Source: Anaerolineaceae bacterium
Lineage (GTDB): Bacteria > Chloroflexota > Anaerolineae > Anaerolineales > Anaerolineaceae
Reading direction: 5' to 3'
Assembly: GCA_014860845.1 (NCBI GenBank)
Contig: JACZIY010000368.1
Span: forward strand, 1-13,563
DNA length: 13,563 nt
The notes beneath the pieces were generated by a model. That model was given only the letters and a program-made list of their open reading frames with translations. It ran no database searches and had not been told where the DNA came from. Of this stretch, positions 7,191-13,330 are shown piece by piece. Numbering within the stretch: position 1 is the stretch's first letter; every line of letters starts with the position of its first letter. The position numbers were made by a program, and so were the translations under genes.

Positions 7191-7718
7191 TTATCCAGTG
7201 AAATCTTTTGTTCCTGCGATGGATAATATCTCACCATAATAAACTCTATGATAATCCCGCATTGGATATTGTTTTGCTATGGAAGAGATTAAAAAGTGTT
7301 TTGGATCCAGATCTTGAAAGTAGGATTTTCTGCATTCTATGATTAATTCCGCTTCATCCAATCCGGGTGCAGAAACGTGACTGGACGGGATGGGGGTCAG
7401 TCCTGTCGAGTCGAGTTTGTTCATGTCTCGACCCGATTTGGTGCCAATTAATTCCAAAGCTTTGCGATATTTTTCGGGAAGCGCCGAAAGTGTAAAGGAG
7501 TCAAATTTCTCCATATACTCATATGTGTACCTTTGTGGTCTCACCAGGATGAGGGCAAAAGGTTTCTTCCACATAGTTCCAAAACCACCCCAACCGACAA
7601 TCATGGAATTATATTTTCCGGCATGAAAATCACCACTTGTCAGAACTAACCATTGTTTGTCCCAAAGGTCATGTGGTCTAATTTGCCAATCATAAAAATC
7701 AATTGTTTTACGTACCAT
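7191..7718 (-). CDS. Flavin reductase-like FMN-binding split-barrel protein
   Basis: A 175-residue soluble protein of the flavin reductase / flavoredoxin (DIM6/NTAB) family; members bind FMN and shuttle electrons from NAD(P)H or iron-sulfur partners to flavin or other acceptors. The diagnostic stretch is LTSGDFHAGKYNSMIVGWGGFGTMWKKPFALILVRPQRYTYEYMEKFDSFTLSALP (about 26-81): the S/T-G-x-x-x-x-N-x-M-x-x-x-W strand and turn, the KKP...V-R-P-x-R-x-T strand, and the F-x-x-S strand. The ATG is preceded by GGAGG 4 nt away. It is the last gene of a probable cupin / dodecin / flavin-reductase group, although 138 bp separate it from dodecin and contain an operator-like palindrome, so it may also have its own control. 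Physiological donor and acceptor are unknown. No clear terminator follows. Confidence 0.85.
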   Translation of the reverse strand: MVRKTIDFYDWQIRPHDLWDKQWLVLTSGDFHAGKYNSMIVGWGGFGTMWKKPFALILVRPQRYTYEYMEKFDSFTLSALPEKYRKALELIGTKSGRDMNKLDSTGLTPIPSSHVSAPGLDEAELIIECRKSYFQDLDPKHFLISSIAKQYPMRDYHRVYYGEILSIAGTKDFTG

Positions 7719-7749
7719 AATGCCTCCAGGATTAAATTAATCAGTTATC

Positions 7750-7783
7750 TGGTAAAAATTTTACCATGAGGTTTTACCTGGTA
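7750..7783. promoter_or_regulatory. Operator-like palindromes before the flavin reductase gene
   Basis: A perfect 17-bp palindrome (TGGTAAAA, central A, TTTTACCA; 7750-7766) is followed six bases on by a second TTTTACC copy (7772-7778) within the 9-bp palindrome TACCTGGTA (7775-7783). The shared half-site is GGTA/TACC. The cluster lies 32-65 bp upstream of the flavin reductase ATG. The loop would be too short for a good RNA hairpin, so a DNA-binding site is the simpler reading. Confidence 0.5.
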
Positions 7784-7856
7784 TTCTTTTTCTAGGATAC
7801 AGCTTCACCCAAAGGCGAAAATTGGCGATATAAGTTCAAATCTAATTATTCTGATA

Positions 7857-8066
7857 TTATCTTGTTACTGTGAATCCAACTTTAATCGTAACCTGCCAAT
7901 AAGCAACCCGATTATCTTCGATCTGGCCACGTGTTTCAACCACTTCAAACCAACGCAAATTTTCTAATGTTGCTCCTGCCTGAGAAATTGCATTTTGGAT
8001 TGCATCCTCAATGCTAATTTTAGAAGAGCCAACTAATTCAATTTTCTTGTAAACATGTTCTGACAT
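7857..8066 (-). CDS. Dodecin, flavin-storage protein
   Basis: A 69-residue protein matching dodecin along its whole length. Dodecins assemble into hollow dodecamers that bind FMN, FAD, riboflavin or lumichrome in stacked pairs and act as flavin buffers that also quench photochemistry. The pattern [38 protein letters not shown] and [12 protein letters not shown] is the family consensus. Trp39 corresponds to the residue that stacks on the isoalloxazine ring and Gln58 to the conserved pocket Gln. GGAGG lies six bases before the ATG. Its upstream neighbour is a cupin gene (43 bp) and its downstream neighbour a flavin reductase, so the context also points to flavin handling. Identification is firm; the flavin actually bound cannot be told. 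Confidence 0.95.
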   Translation of the reverse strand: MSEHVYKKIELVGSSKISIEDAIQNAISQAGATLENLRWFEVVETRGQIEDNRVAYWQVTIKVGFTVTR

Positions 8067-8109
8067 TACGATCCTCCATTTTTGGATATTTTGAGAAAAC
8101 GATAAATGA

Positions 8110-8430
8110 TTAAGAACGAATCATCACCAACAACATTTTCGCAGGAGAAATTGCTCTCAAGGCATGTGGTTGATTAGCTGGCATGATAATGAGATCTCCT
8201 ATCTCTAATTTGTAAGGATTTGATGAAATGGTTATTTCCATAGATCCTTCTAATACATATACGCTGGCATCGTATGGAGCTGTGTGTTCACTTAATCCTT
8301 CATTTTTATCAAATGCAAACAAAGTAACTGTGCCAGTTTTTTGATTAATGAGCGTTCTACTGACAACTGCTCCTGTTTGAACCTGTAATATTTTTGATAA
8401 ATTCAATACTTCGGGTAAGTGGTCTGACAT
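8110..8430 (-). CDS. Small single-domain cupin protein
   Basis: A 106-residue beta-barrel cupin. Cupin motif 1 is [19 protein letters not shown] (44-62) and motif 2 is [14 protein letters not shown] (78-91). Of the usual metal ligands (His, His, Glu, His), His49 and His89 are present, the second His position is Ala51, and an acidic residue sits at Asp54 or Glu61, so metal binding may be weakened or altered. This EHTAP(Y/F)DA subgroup is common in anaerobes and has no settled function that I know of. GAGGAA precedes the ATG by five bases. It is the first gene of the group followed by dodecin (43-bp gap) and flavin reductase, all on the minus strand, under a promoter region with a 16-bp perfect palindrome. 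A ligand-sensing or small-molecule-binding role is only a guess. Confidence 0.85.
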   Translation of the reverse strand: MSDHLPEVLNLSKILQVQTGAVVSRTLINQKTGTVTLFAFDKNEGLSEHTAPYDASVYVLEGSMEITISSNPYKLEIGDLIIMPANQPHALRAISPAKMLLVMIRS

Positions 8431-8453
8431 TTAATTTCCTCTTTTTGAATTTT

Positions 8454-8493
8454 AGTATAGCTGAAAATCCAATGTGATATAAATCGATTTATA
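8454..8493 (-). promoter_or_regulatory. Cupin-dodecin promoter region with 16-bp perfect palindrome
   Basis: On the minus strand TATACT (8454-8459) is a good -10 hexamer, 24 bp before the cupin ATG. The -35 position at 17-bp spacing reads only TTATAT. That position lies inside the perfect palindrome TATAAATCGATTTATA (8478-8493), so a bound protein could either replace a missing -35 contact (activator) or block polymerase (repressor). No regulator gene is adjacent. Confidence 0.5.
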
Positions 8494-8597
8494 CCCTTTA
8501 AGTGGCATTTCAGAAAAACGGGATCATCGCATGTGTTTGGCAATCATCCTCCTCCTAAATTAACCCTGGCTATTTAGTATGGTAATGACACTCTCAA

Positions 8598-8646
8598 GAA
8601 AGTATTTACAAGTGGATTTACTTTCATCAAAAAAGTCTGTTAGAAT
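8598..8646 (+). promoter_or_regulatory. Candidate promoter of the L,D-transpeptidase gene with overlapping dyad
   Basis: TTTACT (8617-8622) and TAGAAT (8641-8646) are 18 bp apart, each a partial match to consensus, and end 25 bp before the ATG at 8672. An inverted repeat, GAAAGTA (8598-8604) and TACTTTC (8619-8625), overlaps the -35. The rest of the 241-bp divergent region 8431-8671 holds the cupin promoter and nothing else I can recognise. Confidence 0.35.
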
Positions 8647-8671
8647 CTGAAAGAATAGGAAAAAAGAACCG

Positions 8672-9841
8672 ATGATGAAAAAAAATCACATTAATTATTT
8701 TCTGCTTTTGTTAGCAGTCCTTTTTACCGTCAGCCTGGTTGTGGATCCAGCTCAGGCAGCAGACCAGGAATCCTTTTATGGCGAACCATTATGTTTACCA
8801 GGCGTTTATGGGTATGATCAAATTGATTGTTTGGTGATGGGACCATCGGAGTTCCTGACAACAATGAATAAAAAAGGGGTCTCATTTCCGTTTCAGCCTT
8901 TACCAGCTTTCAAACCAGATCTTAATTACACGTTGGCACCTGTCCCGTATTTGACCGTTGGAGAGAATTCTTTTCCAGTATATGCCAGTTTGGAAGATGC
9001 GATAGCAGGTAGCCCGGCACGATATTTGGAAGCAGGGTTTAAATATCTGGCTGTTTCTGAGCGGCTGGATCGCGAGGATGGGATATTTTATCGATTGATG
9101 AATGGGCTGTGGGTTAACGCCGGTGAGGCAAATACCGAGTGTTGTATCCGTTCTGGACGGTTTCAGGGATTGATGTTTTATCAAAACCCTTCAAATCCGT
9201 TTGGGTGGGTTTTGGATCAAATTGACGTTTTGAAATCTCCTGGCAACCAATCCGAATTGGTGGGCAAGAGGCTTTATCGAGAAGACGTGGTTCAGATTTA
9301 TGACACTGCAACCATTGATGGTGCAGATTGGTATATGATTGGCGTGGATGAGTGGGTGGAGCGCAGAAAAGTTCGTCAGTTCCATGTCAACCCAACTCCA
9401 CCGGAAGGTGTGGATAATAATCGCTGGATTGAAATCAATTTATACGAACAGACCTTAGGCATTTACGAAAATGGAAGACTTGTTTTTGCAGCATTGATTG
9501 CATCGGGAGTAGATCCATTTTTTACGCGCCCCGGGTTATTTCAGGTTTATGAAAAATTTGACCGAACGAATATGAGTGGATCTTTTGAAGTTGATCGCTC
9601 TGATTTTTATTATTTGGAAGATGTACCCTGGACATTGTATTATGATGAAGCCAGAGCCCTTCATGGCGCTTATTGGCGCACTTACTTCGGTTATCCACAA
9701 TCTCATGGATGTGTAAATTTGTCGATTGGGGACGCAAAAGTTGTGTTTGATTGGGCAAATGTAGGCGATTGGGTGTATGTATGGGATCCATCTGGAGAAA
9801 CACCGGTAGATCCAGATTTATATACGGCTGGTGGCGCATAA
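8672..9841 (+). CDS. Secreted L,D-transpeptidase (YkuD domain)
   Basis: A 389-residue exported enzyme. Residues 1-29 are a signal peptide (MKK, hydrophobic core, then PAQA before ADQE). Residues 100-240 form an unassigned region likely to hold SH3-like beta modules (e.g. SELVGKRLYREDVVQIYDT...DWYMIGVDEWVERRKVRQF). The YkuD catalytic domain is about 251-373, opening with RWIEINLYEQTLGIYENGRLV. The active site is present: HG at 331-332 and SHGCVNL at 344-350, with nucleophile Cys347 and His345. Such enzymes form 3-3 cross-links in peptidoglycan or attach proteins to it, using tetrapeptide donors. Asn replaces the Arg that often follows SHGC(V/I). The start is at the first of two adjacent ATGs; the nearest AGGA is 11 nt upstream, a loose fit. 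Monocistronic, with its own terminator. Cys157-158 and Cys41/53 could form disulfides. Confidence 0.92.
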   Translation: MMKKNHINYFLLLLAVLFTVSLVVDPAQAADQESFYGEPLCLPGVYGYDQIDCLVMGPSEFLTTMNKKGVSFPFQPLPAFKPDLNYTLAPVPYLTVGENSFPVYASLEDAIAGSPARYLEAGFKYLAVSERLDREDGIFYRLMNGLWVNAGEANTECCIRSGRFQGLMFYQNPSNPFGWVLDQIDVLKSPGNQSELVGKRLYREDVVQIYDTATIDGADWYMIGVDEWVERRKVRQFHVNPTPPEGVDNNRWIEINLYEQTLGIYENGRLVFAALIASGVDPFFTRPGLFQVYEKFDRTNMSGSFEVDRSDFYYLEDVPWTLYYDEARALHGAYWRTYFGYPQSHGCVNLSIGDAKVVFDWANVGDWVYVWDPSGETPVDPDLYTAGGA

Positions 9842-9856
9842 ACTTTAAATAATTTT

Positions 9857-9888
9857 AACGCCCTGTTTTTAAAAACAAGGCGTTTTTG
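9857..9888 (+). terminator. Intrinsic terminator of the L,D-transpeptidase gene
   Basis: AACGCC (9857-9862) pairs with GGCGTT (9879-9884), and beyond one C-A mismatch TGTTTTT (9864-9870) faces AAAAACA (9871-9877). TTTTT (9883-9887) follows. On the other strand the same hairpin is followed by a T-rich stretch, so it probably also terminates the convergent small membrane protein gene that stops at 9925. Confidence 0.85.
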
Positions 9889-9924
9889 TTTGTTTGGATT
9901 TATTTAATTAAGAAAAATCAGATA

Positions 9925-10299
9925 TTAAATATATGCGGGTGCAATTTTTATGATTTGGCTGAATTCGTTCATCAGATCGTCTAAATTTTCAAAATCGAAT
10001 TCCTGCATCAAATTGTTTCCAACAACAATGGCTACAATACAACAACAACAAATAACAGCGACAACCACTGCAATAATGATCCAGAGGGTTTTATTGTTTT
10101 TCTTTTGGGGAGGTTCAACAACCTCGCCATAACTTGGTACTTCTGTTGGTCTTGGAGGTTCCGAATATACCGGCGGGGTTTCAAATTTTGGTGCATCCTG
10201 AAATCCAGGGCTAGCGGGTTCCTGGTCTGGTACTTGATTGAAGCGATCTGAATCGCCTGGGTCTGGTGCGCGAATGGTCATATCGTCATTCTGTCCCAT
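9925..10299 (-). CDS. Small Pro-rich protein with one membrane helix, function unknown
   Basis: A 124-residue protein. Residues 1-66 are hydrophilic, acidic and Pro-rich (PDPGD, PPVYSEPPRPTEVPSYGEVVEPP), probably disordered. KKNNK precedes a single transmembrane helix (about 71-94) that contains four consecutive cysteines (84-87). A short acidic tail (EFDFENLDDLMNEF) ends in IIKIAPAYI. By the positive-inside rule the Pro-rich part is cytoplasmic and the tail outside. AAGGAG six bases before the ATG supports the start. A candidate promoter (TTGTAC, 16 bp, TATACT) lies just upstream, after the stop of the DUF4126 gene on the same strand. I recognise no family. Cys-run membrane helices are also seen in the 1465-1974 protein, hinting at a lineage habit such as lipidation, but that is inference. 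Confidence 0.7.
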   Translation of the reverse strand: MGQNDDMTIRAPDPGDSDRFNQVPDQEPASPGFQDAPKFETPPVYSEPPRPTEVPSYGEVVEPPQKKNNKTLWIIIAVVVAVICCCCIVAIVVGNNLMQEFDFENLDDLMNEFSQIIKIAPAYI

Positions 10300-10341
10300 A
10301 TGCTTCTCCTTTACTGATTAACTACTGAAAAATATTATCTA

Positions 10342-10369
10342 AGTATACAAAATAATTTATAAAGTACAA
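10342..10369 (-). promoter_or_regulatory. Candidate promoter of the small Pro-rich membrane protein gene
   Basis: On the minus strand TTGTAC (10364-10369) and TATACT (10342-10347) are 16 bp apart. The -10 is good and the -35 weak. The start point would be near 10335, about 35 nt before the ATG. Read-through from the DUF4126 gene, which stops at 10372 without a visible hairpin, is equally possible. Confidence 0.4.
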
Positions 10370-10371
10370 AT

Positions 10372-10932
10372 TTAATCATGATACGACTTTCTATTTTGAC
10401 GGCTCGAAATTACCCATGCGATCAAAACAATCAGGAAAACCACAACCAAAATGGGCACAAGAACAGAAAGAACAGACACAACAGTTGATACTACGTCCTC
10501 AAGCATACTGATGGGAACATTGCCTGCGCCTGCAGTCGTTGCCGTTACAGCGGGTCTTATCATTGCACTTTTTACTGCATGAACTCCACCTGCAATCAAT
10601 AATCCACATGCAAGAGAAAATATCGGTGATATATCAGTGAGTATATTTGCACTGGCTGCGAAGACAATTGCGCCAGCAGTTGGTCGGACAAATGTCTGGA
10701 TAATGTCATTGATATGATTTACAGCAGGTACTTTGTCAGCGAAGAATTCGATCAGTGAAAGAACTACCAATAATCCAATAATCCACCAGCTGGCAAGGGC
10801 ATCCCATGGTTGTTGTAATTTGATTAAGTTTGTAAATCTGGCTAGCAGGGCAACAACTAATAAAGGAATGTAAGCATTTAATCCAGCACTGGCAGAAAGC
10901 CCAAAAGCGGAAAAAATTCCGAGAATTTCCAT
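10372..10932 (-). CDS. DUF4126 family membrane protein
   Basis: The start is placed at ATG 10932-10930, with AGGAG four bases upstream; an extension of 15 codons overlaps the preceding gene and has no ribosome-binding site. This gives 186 residues, nearly all hydrophobic, with roughly five membrane segments. MEILGIFSAFGLSASAGLNAYIPLLVVALLARF at the N-terminus is the family hallmark (a Ser/Gly/Ala-rich re-entrant-like stretch ending in GLNAYIPLL), followed by FFADKVPAVNHINDIIQTFVRPTAGAI (about 72-98) and the conserved HAVKSAMIRPAVTATTAGAGNVPISMLEDV (about 127-155). The function of DUF4126 is not established to my knowledge; the repeated conserved polar positions in membrane regions suggest a channel or transporter. 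The start is 7 bp after the stop of the DUF2085 gene and its ribosome-binding site overlaps that gene's end, so the two are probably translationally coupled. Confidence 0.85.
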   Translation of the reverse strand: MEILGIFSAFGLSASAGLNAYIPLLVVALLARFTNLIKLQQPWDALASWWIIGLLVVLSLIEFFADKVPAVNHINDIIQTFVRPTAGAIVFAASANILTDISPIFSLACGLLIAGGVHAVKSAMIRPAVTATTAGAGNVPISMLEDVVSTVVSVLSVLVPILVVVFLIVLIAWVISSRQNRKSYHD

Positions 10933-10939
10933 TTTTCTC

Positions 10940-11749
10940 CTATAGGTCAAAACCACCCCAGGTTCGGGTAAAGGCAAATCGAACCAGGTCTATAACAAAC
11001 GTTTGTGTAATTGCTATTGCAAATCCAGTCAGAAGGGGTGCCCAAACAGAACGCCAGGTGGTGAAATAATTATCTTTTTTGATAATCATAACGATTAATA
11101 ATGAATAACACATGCTCAAAACAACCAATACGGCAAAACCCGAGAGAATTGCCAAAGGAAATAAAACCAGCGGATTTTCAGATAAGATTGCCACATCCAG
11201 TAGAATTGCCAATCCGATCAATCCCAGGAATTGCTTCCAATATCCTAATGAATAATCATCTTCCCAATCTCTCCAAAGGGTCTGATTGAAGATCGGAAAA
11301 ATCACCGCAGCCATGCCAATGCCCAAACCAGTTCCGGTGACTAACCGCAACCAATTCTGGGATGGATAAACTGAGGGAATCATCGGGATGAAATTCAGAT
11401 ATGAATTTACGCCATCAATTACAAAGAATAATGCGAGTAGAGCCAATGGAATCAGGATTTTTCTTGGAGGGAACTTGCCACGACGTCCCCAAAGTGATTG
11501 GTATGCCAATCCCAGGAGTGCGGCTAATTGCATGCCGGAACAGCGTGCACAAAGAGGTAATGCCCTTTCTCCCAGGTGAAAAGAGCGCTCATTGATACGG
11601 TGACAGACTGCATACCCAACCGCATCCATCTTCCCTAACAGACCATTTGGAGCGAAATCCAGCCAAAAGTAGGTGATTATGGCTGTAAATATAACCAGAA
11701 AAAATTTAATCACCAGACCTTTTGTTATCGAGAATCCAAAGATTTTCAT
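10940..11749 (-). CDS. DUF2085 family membrane protein
   Basis: A 269-residue integral membrane protein with about six or seven hydrophobic segments. The signature is YAVCHRINERSFHLGERALPLCARCSGMQ (about 46-73), with Cys49-His50 and the Cys67-x-x-Cys70 pair. This is the conserved CHR...CxRC arrangement of DUF2085 and looks like a metal- or cofactor-binding site at a membrane face. The family has no confirmed function that I know of. The start is taken at ATG 11749: the frame extends to a TTG at 11791, but the perfect -10 hexamer TATAAT ends only 7 bp before the ATG, so the extension would not be transcribed and the mRNA looks leaderless. It forms a tight pair with DUF4126 (7-bp gap), suggesting that the two act in one process or complex. 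Confidence 0.85.
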   Translation of the reverse strand: MKIFGFSITKGLVIKFFLVIFTAIITYFWLDFAPNGLLGKMDAVGYAVCHRINERSFHLGERALPLCARCSGMQLAALLGLAYQSLWGRRGKFPPRKILIPLALLALFFVIDGVNSYLNFIPMIPSVYPSQNWLRLVTGTGLGIGMAAVIFPIFNQTLWRDWEDDYSLGYWKQFLGLIGLAILLDVAILSENPLVLFPLAILSGFAVLVVLSMCYSLLIVMIIKKDNYFTTWRSVWAPLLTGFAIAITQTFVIDLVRFAFTRTWGGFDL

Positions 11750-11756
11750 GGTTTTG

Positions 11757-11785
11757 ATTATATGATCATCAAGAGCGCAGGGCAA
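11757..11785 (-). promoter_or_regulatory. Promoter of the DUF2085-DUF4126 unit, probably leaderless
   Basis: On the minus strand TTGCCC (11780-11785) and TATAAT (11757-11762) are 17 bp apart. The -10 is perfect and the -35 matches 4 of 6. Only seven bases (CAAAACC) lie between the -10 and the ATG, so transcription should begin at or beside the A of the start codon. No ribosome-binding site is present. Confidence 0.65.
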
Positions 11786-11836
11786 GAGCAAAGATGGTTT
11801 CGAAAATTTGGATGATGCGCCTGTTCACTGTGCCTG

Positions 11837-11853
11837 TCCACATTGCCTGTGGA
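11837..11853. repeat. Inverted repeat in the divergent region before the DUF3048 gene
   Basis: TCCACA (11837-11842) and TGTGGA (11848-11853) are perfect 6-bp arms around TTGCC. TGCCTGT also occurs twice 13 bp apart (11831-11837 and 11844-11850). It may be a protein-binding site in the divergent region; it lies upstream of both flanking promoters. Confidence 0.4.
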
Positions 11854-11901
11854 TGCGTGTTGGCAAATTGAACAAGATGGAGTATGATTTTTATTTCGTA
11901 C

Positions 11902-11907
11902 TATAAT
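11902..11907 (+). promoter_or_regulatory. Candidate -10 element of the DUF3048 gene
   Basis: A perfect TATAAT (11902-11907) stands 24 bp before the ATG at 11932, at the right distance for a short leader holding GGAG (11922-11925, six bases before the ATG). No acceptable -35 is seen at 16-18 bp spacing, so an activator may be needed or the true promoter lies elsewhere. Confidence 0.45.
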
Positions 11908-11931
11908 AATGAAAAAAAGTTGGAGTAATCC

Positions 11932-13146
11932 ATGAAGAAAATTTTTGTCGCAGTCATTTTCTTAGCACTTCTCAGCCTGATTGTAGCCTGTCAATCGACC
12001 AATGTACCAACAGAAGTCGTTGAAACGCCAGGTACACCAACACCAACAGCTTTACAACCTGAACCTGCAACACCTACTCCAACGTTAACATTTACGCCTG
12101 TATCACCGACTTTCACTCCTACTCCTAAGTACCCTGAAGAAGGCTATGGACCAACAAATTTTCCTGAAGGTGTTAATCCATTGACAGGTCTGGAGGTTGA
12201 AGATTCTTCTTTATTAAATCGAAGACCCATCATTATTAAAGTGCAGAATTTACCCAGGGCTGACCGTCCTCATTGGGGTCTTTCCAGCGCTGATATAGTC
12301 TACGAATATTACACTGAATTTGGCACCACCCGCTTTGCAGCAATTTTTTATGGTCAGGATGCAGAAATGGTGGCACCTATTCGTTCAGCGCGCTTATTCG
12401 ATTTCAATGTCGTGCGTGGTTACAAAGGCATGTTCATTTTTGGCAGCGCCTACGAAGGTACTTATAATCGACTGATTAATTCAGAGTTTGCTAATCGTTT
12501 AATGATTGAAAGTGCTAACACCGCAGGGGTTATTTACAGAATTGAGCCAAATACCAAAAATTTTGAAGTAGCGGACACCAGTAAAGTAGCGGATTATACG
12601 CAGAGAATGGGAATAGATAATTCACAACAGGACCTGGATGGTATGTTTTTCCAATTGCAAGCACCGGTCGGTGGTGAGGTTTCAGATTCCATATATGTGC
12701 GTTTTTCAGGTGCAATTTATAATCGCTGGGACTATAGTTCAACAACTCACACTTATTCCCGTTTCTCTGACGTGGAAAATTCAATCGGGCCAGATGATGA
12801 AGTTTTTGAAAAATTAATAGATAGGGCAAATAGCAAACCTATTGAAACAGAAAATATTGCCATCATTTTTGTTCGTCATGTGGATATTGATGCGCGCCCA
12901 ACGGTAGAAGTACTGGATGTCAGCCTTTTGGGCACTGGAGAAGCGTATATTGCGAGAGATGGCATGGTATATGAAGTGACCTGGTCACGCCCGAATGAAG
13001 AATCTGTTCTGACTTTTCTAAACGCGGATGGATCTGTCTTTCCGTTACGCCCAGGCAACACCTGGGTTGAAGTAATGACTCTAAATGGAACAGCTGCCAA
13101 ACAGACCAATGGGAATTATCGTTTCACGCTGGTATCGGAATGGTAA
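11932..13146 (+). CDS. DUF3048 domain lipoprotein (YerB-like)
   Basis: A 404-residue exported lipoprotein. Residues 1-20 are a lipoprotein signal with the lipobox LIVAC, so Cys20 is the probable lipidated residue. Residues 28-66 are a Thr/Pro-rich spacer (TPTPT, TPTPTLTFTPVSPTFTPTPK) that would hold the domain away from the membrane. The DUF3048 domain starts near 75 (NPLTGLEVEDSSLLNRRPIIIKVQNLPRADRPHWGLSSADIVYEYYTEFGTTRFAAIFYGQDAEMVAPIRSAR) and includes a C-terminal beta-rich subdomain (about 265-404) ending in NGNYRFTLVSEW. This matches YerB-type proteins of Gram-positives, whose role is not well established; cell-envelope work is likely from location. GGAG lies six bases upstream of the ATG. 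No terminator directly follows; the next is that of the small RNA unit, so read-through into that unit is possible. Confidence 0.92.
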   Translation: MKKIFVAVIFLALLSLIVACQSTNVPTEVVETPGTPTPTALQPEPATPTPTLTFTPVSPTFTPTPKYPEEGYGPTNFPEGVNPLTGLEVEDSSLLNRRPIIIKVQNLPRADRPHWGLSSADIVYEYYTEFGTTRFAAIFYGQDAEMVAPIRSARLFDFNVVRGYKGMFIFGSAYEGTYNRLINSEFANRLMIESANTAGVIYRIEPNTKNFEVADTSKVADYTQRMGIDNSQQDLDGMFFQLQAPVGGEVSDSIYVRFSGAIYNRWDYSSTTHTYSRFSDVENSIGPDDEVFEKLIDRANSKPIETENIAIIFVRHVDIDARPTVEVLDVSLLGTGEAYIARDGMVYEVTWSRPNEESVLTFLNADGSVFPLRPGNTWVEVMTLNGTAAKQTNGNYRFTLVSEW

Positions 13147-13167
13147 TTCTTATGGTTGCTCATGCAT

Positions 13168-13195
13168 TTGACAACCAGAAAAAATATGCGATAAT
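13168..13195 (+). promoter_or_regulatory. Near-consensus extended -10 promoter of the small RNA unit
   Basis: TTGACA (13168-13173) is a perfect -35, the spacer is 16 bp, and the -10 is GATAAT (13190-13195) preceded by TGC, forming an extended -10. The start point would be near 13201. Inverted arms TGGTTG (13153-13158) and CAACCA (13172-13177) overlap the -35. It begins only 21 bp after the DUF3048 stop codon, and no plus-strand protein gene longer than 17 codons follows it in the window. Confidence 0.75.
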
Positions 13196-13253
13196 TAAGG
13201 AGTGATCTTTGATCATTTTAATTCGCCAATCTTTGAAAGAGGAGGTGATGTCA

Positions 13254-13307
13254 ATGACTGATAGTAGTCAACGTACGGCTGTGGCACACCTCCTGATCAC
13301 TCGATAG
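13254..13307 (+). CDS. Short ORF, 17-residue peptide within the small RNA
   Basis: Encodes MTDSSQRTAVAHLLITR, ending in TAG. Eight bases separate the ATG from AGGAGG, and the longer stretch AGGAGGTGAT (13240-13249) is complementary to the 3' end of 16S rRNA over ten bases, the strongest ribosome-binding site in the window. The peptide is polar, has no run of one amino acid that would mark a classical amino-acid attenuator, and no membrane segment that would mark a type I toxin. Its codons carry one arm of the 10-bp hairpin (13278-13287) and the segment that can mask its own ribosome-binding site (13287-13294), so translation and RNA folding should influence each other. It may be a translated small protein or a leader whose translation, not product, matters. 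Confidence 0.5.
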   Translation: MTDSSQRTAVAHLLITR

Positions 13308-13330
13308 GAAAGTGCCACAGCAACCAAAAT

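Noticed and set aside
11750..11791. N-terminal extension of the DUF2085 protein from a TTG at 11791
   Set aside because: No ribosome-binding site, and it would run through the best promoter of the region; the residues added (LLPCALDDHIIKT) do not look like part of the family.
11831..11853. Two inverted DnaA-box-like 9-mers (CTGTCCACA and, on the other strand, GCATCCACA) suggesting a replication origin
   Set aside because: Each differs from TTATCCACA at two positions, there are only two, no A+T-rich unwinding cluster is present and no dnaA or dnaN gene is near. A protein-binding dyad is the simpler view.
12020..12130. Low-complexity ACN-CCN repeat tract as a non-coding repeat or mobile-element scar
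   Set aside because: It is in frame and encodes the Thr/Pro-rich spacer of the DUF3048 lipoprotein.
13153..13177. Terminator of the DUF3048 gene formed by TGGTTG and CAACCA
   Set aside because: Six-base arms are followed by an A-run rather than T on the plus strand, and the right arm is part of the -35 of the small RNA promoter.
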